From NCBI RefSeq assembly GCF_042679305.1, contig NZ_JBHTMP010000001.1:124001-188000 (forward strand): a DNA stretch of 64,000 nt, read 5' to 3'. Each line of letters begins with the position of its first letter. Position 1 is the first letter of the stretch. This stretch comes from Micromonospora_H sonneratiae. GTDB taxonomy: Bacteria > Actinomycetota > Actinomycetes > Mycobacteriales > Micromonosporaceae. The notes below the pieces were generated by a model. It did no database searches. It was not told the DNA's origin and saw only the letters and a program-made list of their open reading frames with translations. Shown in pieces: positions 51,111 through 59,902 of the stretch. The translations under genes were made by a program, and so were the position numbers.

Positions 51111-51485
51111 ATGGCTCAGGACCTGCGAGCGCGTTCGGCCGCCGAGGTCTTCGACGACCATCTCCGCTTGTCGGGCGAGAACCGGTTCGAGGAGGACATC
51201 GAACGCAACGTCTCCCCGGACTGTGTGGTCCTGGAACGCCGCGGGGTGTTCCGGGGGCGCGATGGCGTACGTGAGTTGGCCCGGTTCCTCGCCGAGGAGA
51301 TCCCGGACGCGCGGTACACCTACACGTGCCGGCTGGCCGAGGGACGCGTCGCGTTCCTGGAGTGGACCGCCGAGGCCGCGCACACCCGGGTACGGGACGG
51401 AGCGGACTCGTACGTCATCGAAGACGGCTGGATCATGGCCCAGACGATCCACTACACGGTCGAGTCGACGGGCGCGACCCCCTGA
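51111..51485 (+). CDS. SnoaL/NTF2-like protein
   Basis: A 124-residue NTF2-fold protein (FDDHLRLSGENRFEEDIERNVSPDCVVLERRGVFRGRDGVRELARFL... YVIEDGWIMAQTIHYTVE). The family includes ketosteroid isomerases, SnoaL cyclases and many proteins of unknown role. ATG at 51111 follows GGGAG by 8 bases. Its 3-prime end overlaps the opposing acyl-CoA dehydrogenase gene by 34 bases. A steroid-isomerase-like role is tempting in context but unproven. Confidence 0.72.
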   Translation: MAQDLRARSAAEVFDDHLRLSGENRFEEDIERNVSPDCVVLERRGVFRGRDGVRELARFLAEEIPDARYTYTCRLAEGRVAFLEWTAEAAHTRVRDGADSYVIEDGWIMAQTIHYTVESTGATP

Positions 51486-52558
51486 CCCATGGCTGCCGAG
51501 AGACCGGCCCGGTCGGCGATCAACCGGCGCAGGGCCACCTCGTCACCGAGCAGCAACCGGTTGGCGGTGGCCCGCTTGAGGTAGAGGTGCGCGTCGTGTT
51601 CCCAGGTGAAACCGATTCCGCCGTGCAGCTGGATGCTCTCCGCGGTCACCGTACCGGCGGCCCTGGTCGCGACCAGCTTGGCCAGCGGAGCGGCCACGGC
51701 GAACTCCGCCGTACCGGCCACGCGCAGCGCGTACCAGGCGCTGGAGGTGGCCGCCTCCACCGCCACCGCCAGGTCGGCGATCCGGTGCCGTAGCGCCTGG
51801 AAGTGCGCCAGTGGAACGCCGAACTGTTCACGTGTCCGGAGGTAGTCGATGGTCGACTCCAGGCTGGCCCGGGCCACCCCGATCGACTCGACCGCCACCG
51901 CCGCCCACATCAGATCCAGGGCATGCTCGGCACCCCGCCGGCTGACCAGGGTGGCGGGCGTCGCGGTGAACTCGAGCCGCACCTGCCGTCGGGTCGGGTC
52001 GAGGGTGCTGTGCTCCGTACGCCGGGTGTCGGCGGTCCGCACCGCGTACAGGCCCGGTTCGCCGTCACACAGCGCCGCGACGACGGCCACGTCGGCAACC
52101 TGCCCGTCCAGGACATGCTCCTTGACCCCGTCCAGCAGATAGCCGGCACCGGATCGCCGGGCCGTGCAGGTCCAGTCCTTCGACGACCAGCCCACGCCCG
52201 GCTCAGCCAGCGCCAGGGTGGCGACGGTGCCACCGTCGGCGATCCCGGCCAGCAGATCAGTGGCCAGGTCCCCGTCGAGCGCAGCCGCCGCCGTGACCGT
52301 GGCGAGGTACGGGGCCGGCAGCAGCACCCGCCCCGCCTCCTCCAGGACGAGTCCCATCTCCACCTCGGAGGCGCCGAACCCGCCGTACTGCTCGGGAATG
52401 GCCAGCGCGGTGACCCCGAGTTCGCTGGTCAGCCGCTGCCACAGGGCGGAATCGAAGCCCGCAGCCGCGCGTACCCGCTCCGAGGTGGCCTGTCGGCTCA
52501 GGAACGTCCGGACCGTGTCGCGTAGTTCCGCCTGCTCGGCGGTGAAACCGAAGTCCAC
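51452..52558 (-). CDS. acyl-CoA dehydrogenase, short FadE-type partner
   Basis: A 368-residue dehydrogenase: MDFGFTAEQAELRDTVRTFLSRQ, YLRTREQFGVPLAHFQALRHRIADLAV, ESIQLHGGIGFTWEHDAHLYLKRA. It has the shape of the small subunit that pairs with FadE30/31-like chains. Last gene of the 55480-51452 operon, 9 bases after fadE30. No orthology to a named FadE claimed. Confidence 0.82.
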   Translation of the reverse strand: MDFGFTAEQAELRDTVRTFLSRQATSERVRAAAGFDSALWQRLTSELGVTALAIPEQYGGFGASEVEMGLVLEEAGRVLLPAPYLATVTAAAALDGDLATDLLAGIADGGTVATLALAEPGVGWSSKDWTCTARRSGAGYLLDGVKEHVLDGQVADVAVVAALCDGEPGLYAVRTADTRRTEHSTLDPTRRQVRLEFTATPATLVSRRGAEHALDLMWAAVAVESIGVARASLESTIDYLRTREQFGVPLAHFQALRHRIADLAVAVEAATSSAWYALRVAGTAEFAVAAPLAKLVATRAAGTVTAESIQLHGGIGFTWEHDAHLYLKRATANRLLLGDEVALRRLIADRAGLSAAMGQGVAPVDSTV

Positions 52559-52567
52559 CCGTACCCC

Positions 52568-53734
52568 CTAGCCGCGCGGTACCCGGCCAAGCAGCCGGTC
52601 CGCGATGATGTTCCGCTGGATCTCGTTGGAGCCGCCGTAGATGGTGTCGGCCCGGGTGAAGAGGAACAGGCGTTGGGCGTCGGAGAGACCGTCGTCGGCC
52701 AGCGTCGCCGCCGGACCGGTCACCAACATGGCCAGTTCGCCCAACTGCTGGTGCCAGGGTGCCCAGAGCAGCTTGGCAACCGACGCCTCCATTCCCGGCA
52801 GGTCCCCCTCCGGGGTGCCCAGGGTCCGGAGCGCGTGGTGGCGAAGGACCTGCAGGCCGACCCAGGCGTCCGTGATCCGGTCCCGCCAGACCGGATCGTC
52901 GGACACGCCGTTGGCCCGGGCCACCCCGATCACGTCGTCCAGTTCCCGGGCGAAGCCGAGTTGCTGGCCGAGCGTGGCCACGCCCCGTTCGAAGGCCAGC
53001 GTGCCGGTGGCCACCCGCCACCCGTCACCCGGCTGTCCCACGATGTTCTCCGCCGCGGTGACCGCGTCGTCGAAGAACACCTCGTTGAACTCGGAACTAC
53101 CGGTGAGCTGGGTGATCGGGCGTACCTGCACGCCGGGCTGGTCCATCGGCACCAACAGGTAGGACAGTCCCCGGTGCTTGGGCGCCTGCGGGTCGGTACG
53201 GGCCAGTACGAAGCACCAGTCGGCGATGTGCGCCAGGGAGGTCCACACCTTCTGACCGGTGATCCGCCAGACGTCGCCGTCCCGGACCGCGCGGGTCTGT
53301 ACCGCGGCCAGGTCGGAGCCGGCGTTCGGCTCGGAGTAGCCCTGGCACCAGAACTCGGTGGCGGCGGCGATCGGCGGCAGGAAGCGGCGGCGCTGCTCCT
53401 CGGTGCCGAACGCGATCAGGGTCGGGGCCAGCAGATATTCCCCGATGTGGCTGAGCCGTCCCGGGCCGCCGGCCCGGGCGTACTCCTCGAAGAAAATCAC
53501 CTGTTGGGCGATGCTGGCCCCACCGCCACCGCTGGCCCGGGGCCAGCCCAGCCCGATCCAGCCGGCCCCGCCCAGCTCACGTTCCCACTCCGTACGCAAT
53601 GGGATGTTCTCGTGCTCGCGGCCGGGACCACCGGTGCCGGCCAGGGCGGCGAACCTGCCGGTCAGATGGGCCGCCAGCCAGTCACGGACGGTGGCCCGGA
53701 AGTCGTCGTCGGACAGTTCGGTGACAGCGGGCAT
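52568..53734 (-). CDS. fadE30: FadE30, acyl-CoA dehydrogenase for HIP-CoA
   Basis: A 388-residue dehydrogenase matching remembered FadE30: GPGREHE, WERELGGAGWIGLGWPRASGG, QVIFFEEYARA, WCQGYSEPNAGSDLA, QKVWTSLAHIADWCFVLARTD and FLFTRADTIYGGSNEIQRNII. FadE30 introduces a double bond in HIP-CoA side-chain remnant. The YEGT motif is YGGSNEIQ, as in its relatives. One base separates it from the upstream SDR (TGAGATG). Confidence 0.9.
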   Translation of the reverse strand: MPAVTELSDDDFRATVRDWLAAHLTGRFAALAGTGGPGREHENIPLRTEWERELGGAGWIGLGWPRASGGGGASIAQQVIFFEEYARAGGPGRLSHIGEYLLAPTLIAFGTEEQRRRFLPPIAAATEFWCQGYSEPNAGSDLAAVQTRAVRDGDVWRITGQKVWTSLAHIADWCFVLARTDPQAPKHRGLSYLLVPMDQPGVQVRPITQLTGSSEFNEVFFDDAVTAAENIVGQPGDGWRVATGTLAFERGVATLGQQLGFARELDDVIGVARANGVSDDPVWRDRITDAWVGLQVLRHHALRTLGTPEGDLPGMEASVAKLLWAPWHQQLGELAMLVTGPAATLADDGLSDAQRLFLFTRADTIYGGSNEIQRNIIADRLLGRVPRG

Positions 53735-53735
53735 C

Positions 53736-54605
53736 TCAGGCTCCGTAGACCGGTGCCGGGGTGGGTGCGCGGCCGATCAGGTCCCGGACCACCGGCCCGA
53801 GTTCCTCGGGACGCCAGCGTCGGCCGGCGTCGATCGGCTCGCCGTGCTGCCAGCCGTCGGCGACGCTGACCGCACCACCGGCCACCTCGAAGACCCGGCC
53901 GGTGACGTCACCGGCGTCGGCGCTGGCCAGCCAGACCACCAGCGGGGAGACGTTCTCGGCGGCCATCTGGTCGAATCCGTCCTCGGGGGCCCGCATCGCG
54001 TCGGCAAAGACGGCGGCGGTCATCGCGGTACGCGCCGACGGCGCGATCGCGTTGACGGTGATGCCGTAACGGGCCAGTTCCACCGCCGCGACCTGGGTGA
54101 GTGCCGCCACGCCGGCCTTGGCCGCAGCGTAGTTGCTCTGCCCGACGCTGCCCATCAGCCCGGCCCCGGAGCTGGTGTTGACCACCCGGGCGGCGACCGG
54201 CTGTCCGGCCTTGGCCTGGTCCCGCCAGTAGGCGGCGGCGTGCCGCAGCGGCGCGAAGTGCCCCTTCAGGTCGACCCGGACCACGTCGTCCCACTCCGCT
54301 TCGGAGAGGTTGACCAGCATCCGGTCCCGGACCAGCCCGGCGTTGTTGACCAGGGCGTCGAGCCGGCCGAATGCCTCGACCGCGGCGCCCACCAACTGTT
54401 CGGCGTAGCCCCAGTCCGCGACGTCGCCGACGCTGGCGATCGCGGTGCCGCCGGCCCGCTGGATCTCGGCGACCACGTCGGCCGCACCACTGCCGACGTC
54501 GTTGACCACCACCCGGGCACCGGCCGACGCGAAGGCCAGCGCGTGCGCCCGACCGAGTCCCTGCCCGGCTCCGGTCACCACGACCACCCGGCCTGATTCG
54601 CTCAT
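53736..54605 (-). CDS. SDR oxidoreductase (HSD17B4-type)
   Basis: A 289-residue SDR: VVVTGAGQGLGRAHALAFASAGARVVVND, VNTSSGAGLMGSVGQSNYAAAKAG, and a C-terminal GGAVSVADGWQHG tail. It looks like the 3-hydroxyacyl-CoA dehydrogenase domain of multifunctional type-2 beta-oxidation enzymes. ATG at 54605 follows GAGG. Second gene of the operon beginning with the F420-type oxidoreductase. Confidence 0.82.
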   Translation of the reverse strand: MSESGRVVVVTGAGQGLGRAHALAFASAGARVVVNDVGSGAADVVAEIQRAGGTAIASVGDVADWGYAEQLVGAAVEAFGRLDALVNNAGLVRDRMLVNLSEAEWDDVVRVDLKGHFAPLRHAAAYWRDQAKAGQPVAARVVNTSSGAGLMGSVGQSNYAAAKAGVAALTQVAAVELARYGITVNAIAPSARTAMTAAVFADAMRAPEDGFDQMAAENVSPLVVWLASADAGDVTGRVFEVAGGAVSVADGWQHGEPIDAGRRWRPEELGPVVRDLIGRAPTPAPVYGA

Positions 54606-54613
54606 GCCAATCC

Positions 54614-55480
54614 TCACTCTCCTAGGACCTCCCGCCGATAGCGGGTCACGGTCGCCTCGACCTTGGCCGGTCGTGCCGGATCCGCCCGGATCACCACCCG
54701 CGCCACGCCCAACTCCGCCAACTCCTCCGCTTCCGCCCGGGAGGCCGGCGCGCGGGCGGTGATCTCCACCGCCGCCGGGTCCCGGCCGAGCGCCAGGCAC
54801 TCGTCGCGTAGCCGGCCCAGCAGCTTCCGCAGTCCGGCCACGTCCACGCCGAGCGGATAGAAGCCGTCCCCGAACCGGGCCGCCCGCCGGACCGCCGCCG
54901 GGCTGTGCCCGCCGATCATGATCGGAACACCGGTGGTACGGGTGGGCCGTGGTCGGCTGTGCACGTCGGCGAAACGTACGGTCTGCCCGGTGTAGCTGGC
55001 CGGCGCCCGGGTCCAGAGGACGCGCAGCGCTTCGAGGTACTCGTCGGCCCGGCGGCCCCGGCCCGCGAAGGGCACCCCGACCGCGTCGTACTCCTCCGCC
55101 AGCCACCCGACCCCGATCCCGGCGATCAGCCGGCCGCCACTGAGTACGTCGAGCGTGGCCAGTCGCTTCGCCAGGTGTACCGGGTTGTGCTCGGGCAGGA
55201 TGAGCATCGCGGTGCCGAGCATGAGTCGGTCGGTGTGCGCCGCCGCGAAGGTCAGCCAGTGCAGCGGGTCGGGGATGTCGTCCCGGGGCAGCAGGTTCAT
55301 CCGGCCACTGGGGTCGTACGGATAGGCGGACGCATAGCTGTCCGGCACCACGACATGTTCGACGGCCCACACCGATTCGCAGCCCAGGTCCTCAAGTTGT
55401 CGTACGAACCGCGCCGCGACGTGCGGATCGGCGCCGCTGGTTCCGGCGAGCACTGGCATCACGCCCAACTTGACACCCAT
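54614..55480 (-). CDS. LLM-class (luciferase-like) F420-dependent oxidoreductase
   Basis: A 288-residue TIM-barrel protein of the bacterial luciferase superfamily: LGVMPVLAGTSGADPHVAARFVRQLEDLGCESVWAVEHVV, RLMLGTAMLILPEHNPVHLAKRLATLDVLSGGR, GIGVGWLAEEYDAVGVPFAGRG. F420 or FMN should be the cofactor. First gene of an operon with fadE30, 12 bases from a KstR2-type site. Its reaction in steroid degradation is unknown; reduction of a ring ketone or double bond is possible. Confidence 0.83.
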   Translation of the reverse strand: MGVKLGVMPVLAGTSGADPHVAARFVRQLEDLGCESVWAVEHVVVPDSYASAYPYDPSGRMNLLPRDDIPDPLHWLTFAAAHTDRLMLGTAMLILPEHNPVHLAKRLATLDVLSGGRLIAGIGVGWLAEEYDAVGVPFAGRGRRADEYLEALRVLWTRAPASYTGQTVRFADVHSRPRPTRTTGVPIMIGGHSPAAVRRAARFGDGFYPLGVDVAGLRKLLGRLRDECLALGRDPAAVEITARAPASRAEAEELAELGVARVVIRADPARPAKVEATVTRYRREVLGE

Positions 55481-55492
55481 GACGGATACCCT

Positions 55493-55510
55493 ACCAAACG
55501 CTTGCTTGGT
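55493..55510. promoter_or_regulatory. KstR2-type operator ACCAAACGCTTGCT, divergent
   Basis: ACCAAACGCTTGCT (55493-55506) has two mismatches from the ideal. ACCAA and TTGGT also form an inverted repeat across 55493-55510. It lies 12 bases from both the LLM oxidoreductase (start 55480) and the SDR (start 55523), implying leaderless divergent transcripts. Confidence 0.7.
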
Positions 55511-55522
55511 AAGCTAGCCGGC

Positions 55523-56284
55523 ATGATCGACGACTTCTCCGGCCGCCCCGGTGCTGCCCTGGTCGCGGGCGCGACCGGCGGCATCGGCACCGCGATCGCC
55601 CGGATGCTGGCTGCCCGGGGCAGCGCCCTGGCCCTGACCTACCGGCGCAATGCGGACGCGGCCGACTCACTGGCCACCGAACTCGGACGCGCCGCAACCT
55701 GGCAACTCGACCTGACCGACGACGAGGCCAGCACCGCGGTACTCACCGAGGCCGCCGAACGGTTCGACGGCCTGCACACCGTGATCTACGCGGCCGGGCC
55801 ACACGTGCCGATGGTCCACCTCAGCCGGATCACCCCGGCGGCCTTCCGCACCCAACTCGAACAGGACGCGATCGGTTTCTTCCACCTGATGCGCGCCGCG
55901 CTGCCCCTGCTGCGTCAGAGTCGCGGCAGCCTGATCGCGGTCACCACGGCCGCCACCCGGCGGTACCCGGTCCGCGACGGTCTCTCCGCCGGGCCGAAGG
56001 GTGCCGTCGAAGCGCTGGTCCGAGGCGTCGCCGCCGAAGAGGGCCGGTACGGCGTACGCGCCAACTGCGTCGGACCCGGCATGTTGACCGATGGCATGGC
56101 AGCCCGGTTGATCGCCTCCGGCGACCTCGACGAGCGTGCACTGGACGTCGCCCGGGCCAACATTCCGCTACGCACCTTCGGCACCGCCGACGACGTGGCC
56201 GAGGCGGTCTGTTTCCTGGCCAGTGACCGCGCCCGTTTCATCACCGGTCAGCAACTCGACGTCGACGGTGGTTACACCGTCTGA
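55523..56284 (+). CDS. SDR-fold protein with substituted catalytic tyrosine
   Basis: A 253-residue SDR. The cofactor loop GATGGIG and the QLDVDGGYTV end are intact, but where other SDRs have YxxxK this one has SAGPK: Ser155 replaces the Tyr and Lys159 is kept (codons 55985-55999). The nearby TTAATRRY segment replaces the catalytic-Ser stretch. It may be an enoyl-reductase-like or inactive SDR. Single gene between the KstR2-type site and a strong terminator. Confidence 0.78.
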   Translation: MIDDFSGRPGAALVAGATGGIGTAIARMLAARGSALALTYRRNADAADSLATELGRAATWQLDLTDDEASTAVLTEAAERFDGLHTVIYAAGPHVPMVHLSRITPAAFRTQLEQDAIGFFHLMRAALPLLRQSRGSLIAVTTAATRRYPVRDGLSAGPKGAVEALVRGVAAEEGRYGVRANCVGPGMLTDGMAARLIASGDLDERALDVARANIPLRTFGTADDVAEAVCFLASDRARFITGQQLDVDGGYTV

Positions 56285-56331
56285 CCGACTTCCCACCCGC
56301 AACGGAGTGAGGCCGACCGGGCCGGCCAACG

Positions 56332-56366
56332 CTGATCGGGATCCCCAGCGTGGGGATCCCGATCAG
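56332..56366. terminator. strong bidirectional hairpin
   Basis: CTGATCGGGATCCCC (56332-56346) and GGGGATCCCGATCAG (56352-56366) form a perfect 15-bp stem with the loop AGCGT. It separates the convergent SDR (ends 56284) and livF (ends 56398). It is the strongest hairpin I found in the window. Confidence 0.85.
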
Positions 56367-56397
56367 TCGCATGCACACGACCAGCCCATCAACGAGG

Positions 56398-57129
56398 TCA
56401 GCCAGTAGGTCGCAGCTCCCTGGGGCGTTCCACCCCGATGGCCGCGCGATAGGCGTCGTCCAACGCCCGCCCGCCGTCCTCCTCCTGTGCCACGACCTCG
56501 CCACGCACGAGCACGTAGCCCCGGTCGACCACGGAGCGCAACACACCCAGCGCGGGTTCGGCCAGCAGCACCGCCACGCCCTCCCGGGCCAGACCGGTCA
56601 CCGTACGGGCCAGTTCCTGCACGATGAGCGGGGCGAGACCGGTCATCATCTCGTCCAGCAGGAGCACCTTCGGCGAGCCCATCAACGCCCGGGAGACCAC
56701 GAGCATCTGCTGCTCGCCACCGGACAGCACGCCGACCAGACTGCGCAGCCGGGTACGCAGGATCGGGAACCGGTCCAACGCGTTGTCCACCGCGGACTTC
56801 GGCAGATGCAGCAGCTCGGCCATCACCTGCAGGTTGTCGGCCACGTTCAGGTGCGGAAAGAGCTGCCGCCCCTGGGGCACGATCGCGATGCCGGCCCGTG
56901 CCCGAGCAGCCGGCCGCAGCCGACTGACCTCCTCACCGTCGAGGGTCACCTTGCCGGTCGACGGCACCGATCCGTACACGGCCAGCAGCAGACTGCTCTT
57001 GCCGGCACCGTTCGGCCCGACCAGCGCGGTGACCGTACCGCCCGGGACGGTCACGGTCGCGTCGGTGACGGCACTGGCGTGACCGTAACGGACGCTGAGC
57101 CCGTCGACCTTCAATTCATGAGCGGACAT
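56398..57129 (-). CDS. livF: Liv-type ABC transporter ATPase (LivF)
   Basis: A 243-residue ATPase: Walker A LVGPNGAGKSSLLLA, Q-loop PQGRQLFPHL, signature LSGGEQQML, Walker B VLLLDEMM, then H-region replaced by LLAEPALG. Together with LivG it powers the branched-chain-type importer. Its start overlaps livG by 14 bases. The operon is preceded by a KstR2-type operator, so an amino-acid substrate is not the obvious one. Confidence 0.88.
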   Translation of the reverse strand: MSAHELKVDGLSVRYGHASAVTDATVTVPGGTVTALVGPNGAGKSSLLLAVYGSVPSTGKVTLDGEEVSRLRPAARARAGIAIVPQGRQLFPHLNVADNLQVMAELLHLPKSAVDNALDRFPILRTRLRSLVGVLSGGEQQMLVVSRALMGSPKVLLLDEMMTGLAPLIVQELARTVTGLAREGVAVLLAEPALGVLRSVVDRGYVLVRGEVVAQEEDGGRALDDAYRAAIGVERPRELRPTG

Positions 57130-57946
57130 CTTCCACCTCCGCCTCCCGGGTTCCGGTCTCGGACCCGACGTCCGGATCGTCGACCGAACCGAAGTACACC
57201 TGCTGCATCTGCGGGCTGGCCAGACACTCCCGTGGCTCTCCGTCGAAGGCGACCCGGCCCCGATCGAGCAGCATGATCCGATCGACCAACCGGGCGACCA
57301 GGTCCACGTTGTGGTCGACCAGGATCACGCCGTGCCCACGCCGCCGTACGGTGTGGATCACCTCCGCGATGCCGGCGACGCCCTGCGCGTCGGACCCGGC
57401 GAACGGCTCGTCCAGCAGCAGCACCAGCGGATCCTGTCCGAGCGCCCGCCCGACCTCGACCAACCGTTGTTCGCCCAGCGACAGGTCACCGGCCTCCCGG
57501 TCCAGGCCCTCGATCCCCAGTTCCTCGGCCAGCAGCCGGATCGCTCGCACATCGTCGGCGACCCGGGGTCGTAGTGCGCCGGCGAACGCGCCGACGGTCA
57601 TCCGCCACAGCGACGCGTGCCGACGGGCGGCGCGACCCAGCAGCAGGTTCTCCCGGACACTCAGCTCCAACGCCAGTTGCGGATACTGGAAGGTACGGGC
57701 CAACCCGGCCCGGGCCCGACGCGAGGCCGGACCGGACAGCTCCGCCCCCCGCAGCACCAGTTCGCCCGCGGTGGCCGCCTGGGTACCGGAGATCAGGTCG
57801 ACCAGGGTGGTCTTGCCGGCGCCGTTCGGGCCGACCAGCCCGAGCACCTCCCCGGCCCGCAGCTCGAAGGACACGTCCTCCAGCGCGGTCACCCCGCCGT
57901 AGCGTTTGGTCAGGCCCCGCCCGACCAGGAGCGTTTCCTCACCCAT
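57116..57946 (-). CDS. livG: Liv-type ABC transporter ATPase (LivG)
   Basis: A 276-residue ATPase: Walker A GLVGPNGAGKTTLVDLIS, signature LSLGEQRLVE, Walker B LVLLLDEPFAG, switch His in LVDHNVDLVARL. The start ATG at 57946 (MGEETLL) overlaps livM by 8 bases. A longer frame to 58015 has no support. Confidence 0.88.
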   Translation of the reverse strand: MGEETLLVGRGLTKRYGGVTALEDVSFELRAGEVLGLVGPNGAGKTTLVDLISGTQAATAGELVLRGAELSGPASRRARAGLARTFQYPQLALELSVRENLLLGRAARRHASLWRMTVGAFAGALRPRVADDVRAIRLLAEELGIEGLDREAGDLSLGEQRLVEVGRALGQDPLVLLLDEPFAGSDAQGVAGIAEVIHTVRRRGHGVILVDHNVDLVARLVDRIMLLDRGRVAFDGEPRECLASPQMQQVYFGSVDDPDVGSETGTREAEVEDVRS

Positions 57947-58961
57947 GGTCGACCCGTCCCTTCCTCGACAGCGCCCAGATCCGGGTGCGTAGCTTGTCGG
58001 CGTACCCGATGACACCGCGCGGCGCGATCAGCATGATGACCAGCACGCCCAGGGCCAGCAGCAGCGTGCCGCTGGTCTGGATGGCCGGGAAGTTGAGGGT
58101 CAGTTCGACGGCCAGCACCGCTCCGGCGACCGCACCCCACGGAGTCCCCGCCCCACCGATGAGCGGCATGAAGATGGCCAGGAACACGATGTTGAGGGTG
58201 AACGTGTCGGGGGTGATGCTGCCGGCCGAGTAGGTGAACAACCCACCCCCGACGGCCGCGATCGCCGCCCCGAGCCCGAGGGCGACCAGGTTCATCACCG
58301 GCACCCGTACGCCGGCGGCCTCCACCGCTCGCGGTGCGTCCCGCATGGTCCGCACGATCACGCCCCAGGGCGACAGCCGCAACCGGTCCAGCAGGAACGC
58401 GATCACGCAGACCACGACCGCCGAACCGACCACCACCTGGTAGTGGTCGGGGGTCCAACCGAACAGGTTGAGCGGACGCAGGTTGCCCAGGCCGGCGGAG
58501 CCACCCGTGATGCCCTCACCGTCGATCAGGAAGGCGGTGAACGCCATGCCGAAGAGCAGGGTGACCGCAGCGAGGAAGAAGCCGGACAACCGCCGGGTCA
58601 CCAACCCCAGCAGTACGGCGATGAGCGCCGCCACGATCGGCCCGACGATCCACGCCACGGCCAGCGGCAACGCCGTCTTCGTGGAGATCAGCCCGACGGC
58701 GTAGCCACCGATGCCGGCGTAGGCGCCGTAGGCCATGGACAGGGATCCGGCCATCAGGTACGGCACGTACATCCCGAGGGCGATCAGCGCGTAGGTCGCG
58801 GCGGAGGTGACGAGGGTCTGCCGGTAACCGTCGCTGCCGACCCAGAGCAGGATCAGGGCCGTGGCCACGACACCGAGCGCGAGTCCGCCGATGCCCGGTA
58901 CCTCGCGGATGTCCCAGCGGCGGGTCTCGCCGGCCGCAGGTCGACTGGCCAGCGTGGTCAT
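57939..58961 (-). CDS. livM: Liv-type ABC transporter permease (LivM)
   Basis: A 340-residue permease with about ten hydrophobic helices, a cytosolic EAA-like loop (SPWGVIVRTMRDAPRAVEAAGV) and the run IFMPLIGGAGTPWGAVAGA. The ATG at 58961 overlaps the livH stop by 4 bases (ATGA). Pairs with LivH. Confidence 0.88.
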   Translation of the reverse strand: MTTLASRPAAGETRRWDIREVPGIGGLALGVVATALILLWVGSDGYRQTLVTSAATYALIALGMYVPYLMAGSLSMAYGAYAGIGGYAVGLISTKTALPLAVAWIVGPIVAALIAVLLGLVTRRLSGFFLAAVTLLFGMAFTAFLIDGEGITGGSAGLGNLRPLNLFGWTPDHYQVVVGSAVVVCVIAFLLDRLRLSPWGVIVRTMRDAPRAVEAAGVRVPVMNLVALGLGAAIAAVGGGLFTYSAGSITPDTFTLNIVFLAIFMPLIGGAGTPWGAVAGAVLAVELTLNFPAIQTSGTLLLALGVLVIMLIAPRGVIGYADKLRTRIWALSRKGRVDHG

Positions 58962-59833
58962 GCGCGCACCGTCCTGACGAACAGGCCCTGCGGGCGGAAG
59001 GCGAAGAAGAGCAGCGCGATCAGGAGCATTCCGTACACGTGCGACTGGCCACCGAAGTAGTACGGCAGGAAGACCTCGGCCAGGCCGAGCAGCATGCCAC
59101 CGACGAGCGGGGCCCACACCGATCCGGTGCCGCCGATCACCACGGCCAGGAAGCCGGACACCGACCAGTGCAGCCCGGAGAGGGAGTGGACGCCCGCCTT
59201 CGGCGCGAACAGCAGGCCGGCCACTGCGGCGAGGAAGCCGGCCAGCAGGAACGCGATGAGCCGGATCCGGTTGACCGGCAGACCGAGCAGGGCAGCGGCG
59301 TTCTTGCTGTCGCCAACCGCCCGCAGCAGACGACCGGTCCGGCTGGACCGGATCCAGACGGCGGTGGCTCCGAACGCCACCACGGTCACCGCCATCAGCA
59401 GCAGGGAACTCGGCTGGATGACGGTCTCGCCGACGGTCACCGGATCGAACGTGGCGAGGCTCTGCCCCGGCAGCGTCGGGTGACCGAAGAGATAGCCGGC
59501 GAGCTGCTGGATCGCGAACAGCACCGCCGCCACCGCCACCAGCGCCGGCAGTTCACCACCGCCGCTGCGGTGCTGTACCGGTCGAACGACACCGAGCTCG
59601 GTGACGGCGGCCAGGGCCAGGGTCGCCAGGACCCCGATCGCGGCGGCGCCCCACACCCCCATGTCGTATTCGATGACCAGCCAGGAGGTACACAGGCCGG
59701 CCATCATCGCGTACGGACCGATTGCGAAGTTGAAGAAGCCGGCACCGACCTGTACCAGGTAGTAGGCCAGCGCCAGGATGCCGAAGAAACAGCCCATCTC
59801 CACCGCGGAGAGCCAGAGCTGGAGTTCTGTCAT
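58958..59833 (-). CDS. livH: Liv-type ABC transporter permease (LivH)
   Basis: A 291-residue permease with about eight helices; RAVGDSKNAAALLGLPVNRIRLIAFLLAGFLAAVAGLLFAPKAG is the loop and helix pattern of LivH. GAGGAG precedes its ATG. Starts 69 bases after the binding-protein gene. Confidence 0.88.
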   Translation of the reverse strand: MTELQLWLSAVEMGCFFGILALAYYLVQVGAGFFNFAIGPYAMMAGLCTSWLVIEYDMGVWGAAAIGVLATLALAAVTELGVVRPVQHRSGGGELPALVAVAAVLFAIQQLAGYLFGHPTLPGQSLATFDPVTVGETVIQPSSLLLMAVTVVAFGATAVWIRSSRTGRLLRAVGDSKNAAALLGLPVNRIRLIAFLLAGFLAAVAGLLFAPKAGVHSLSGLHWSVSGFLAVVIGGTGSVWAPLVGGMLLGLAEVFLPYYFGGQSHVYGMLLIALLFFAFRPQGLFVRTVRA

Positions 59834-59902
59834 GGAAACTCCTCGGGAACGTACCGGGTGAGGGTGGCCGGTTCGCCCATGCGCACCCTCACCCGTGCCA
59901 GG

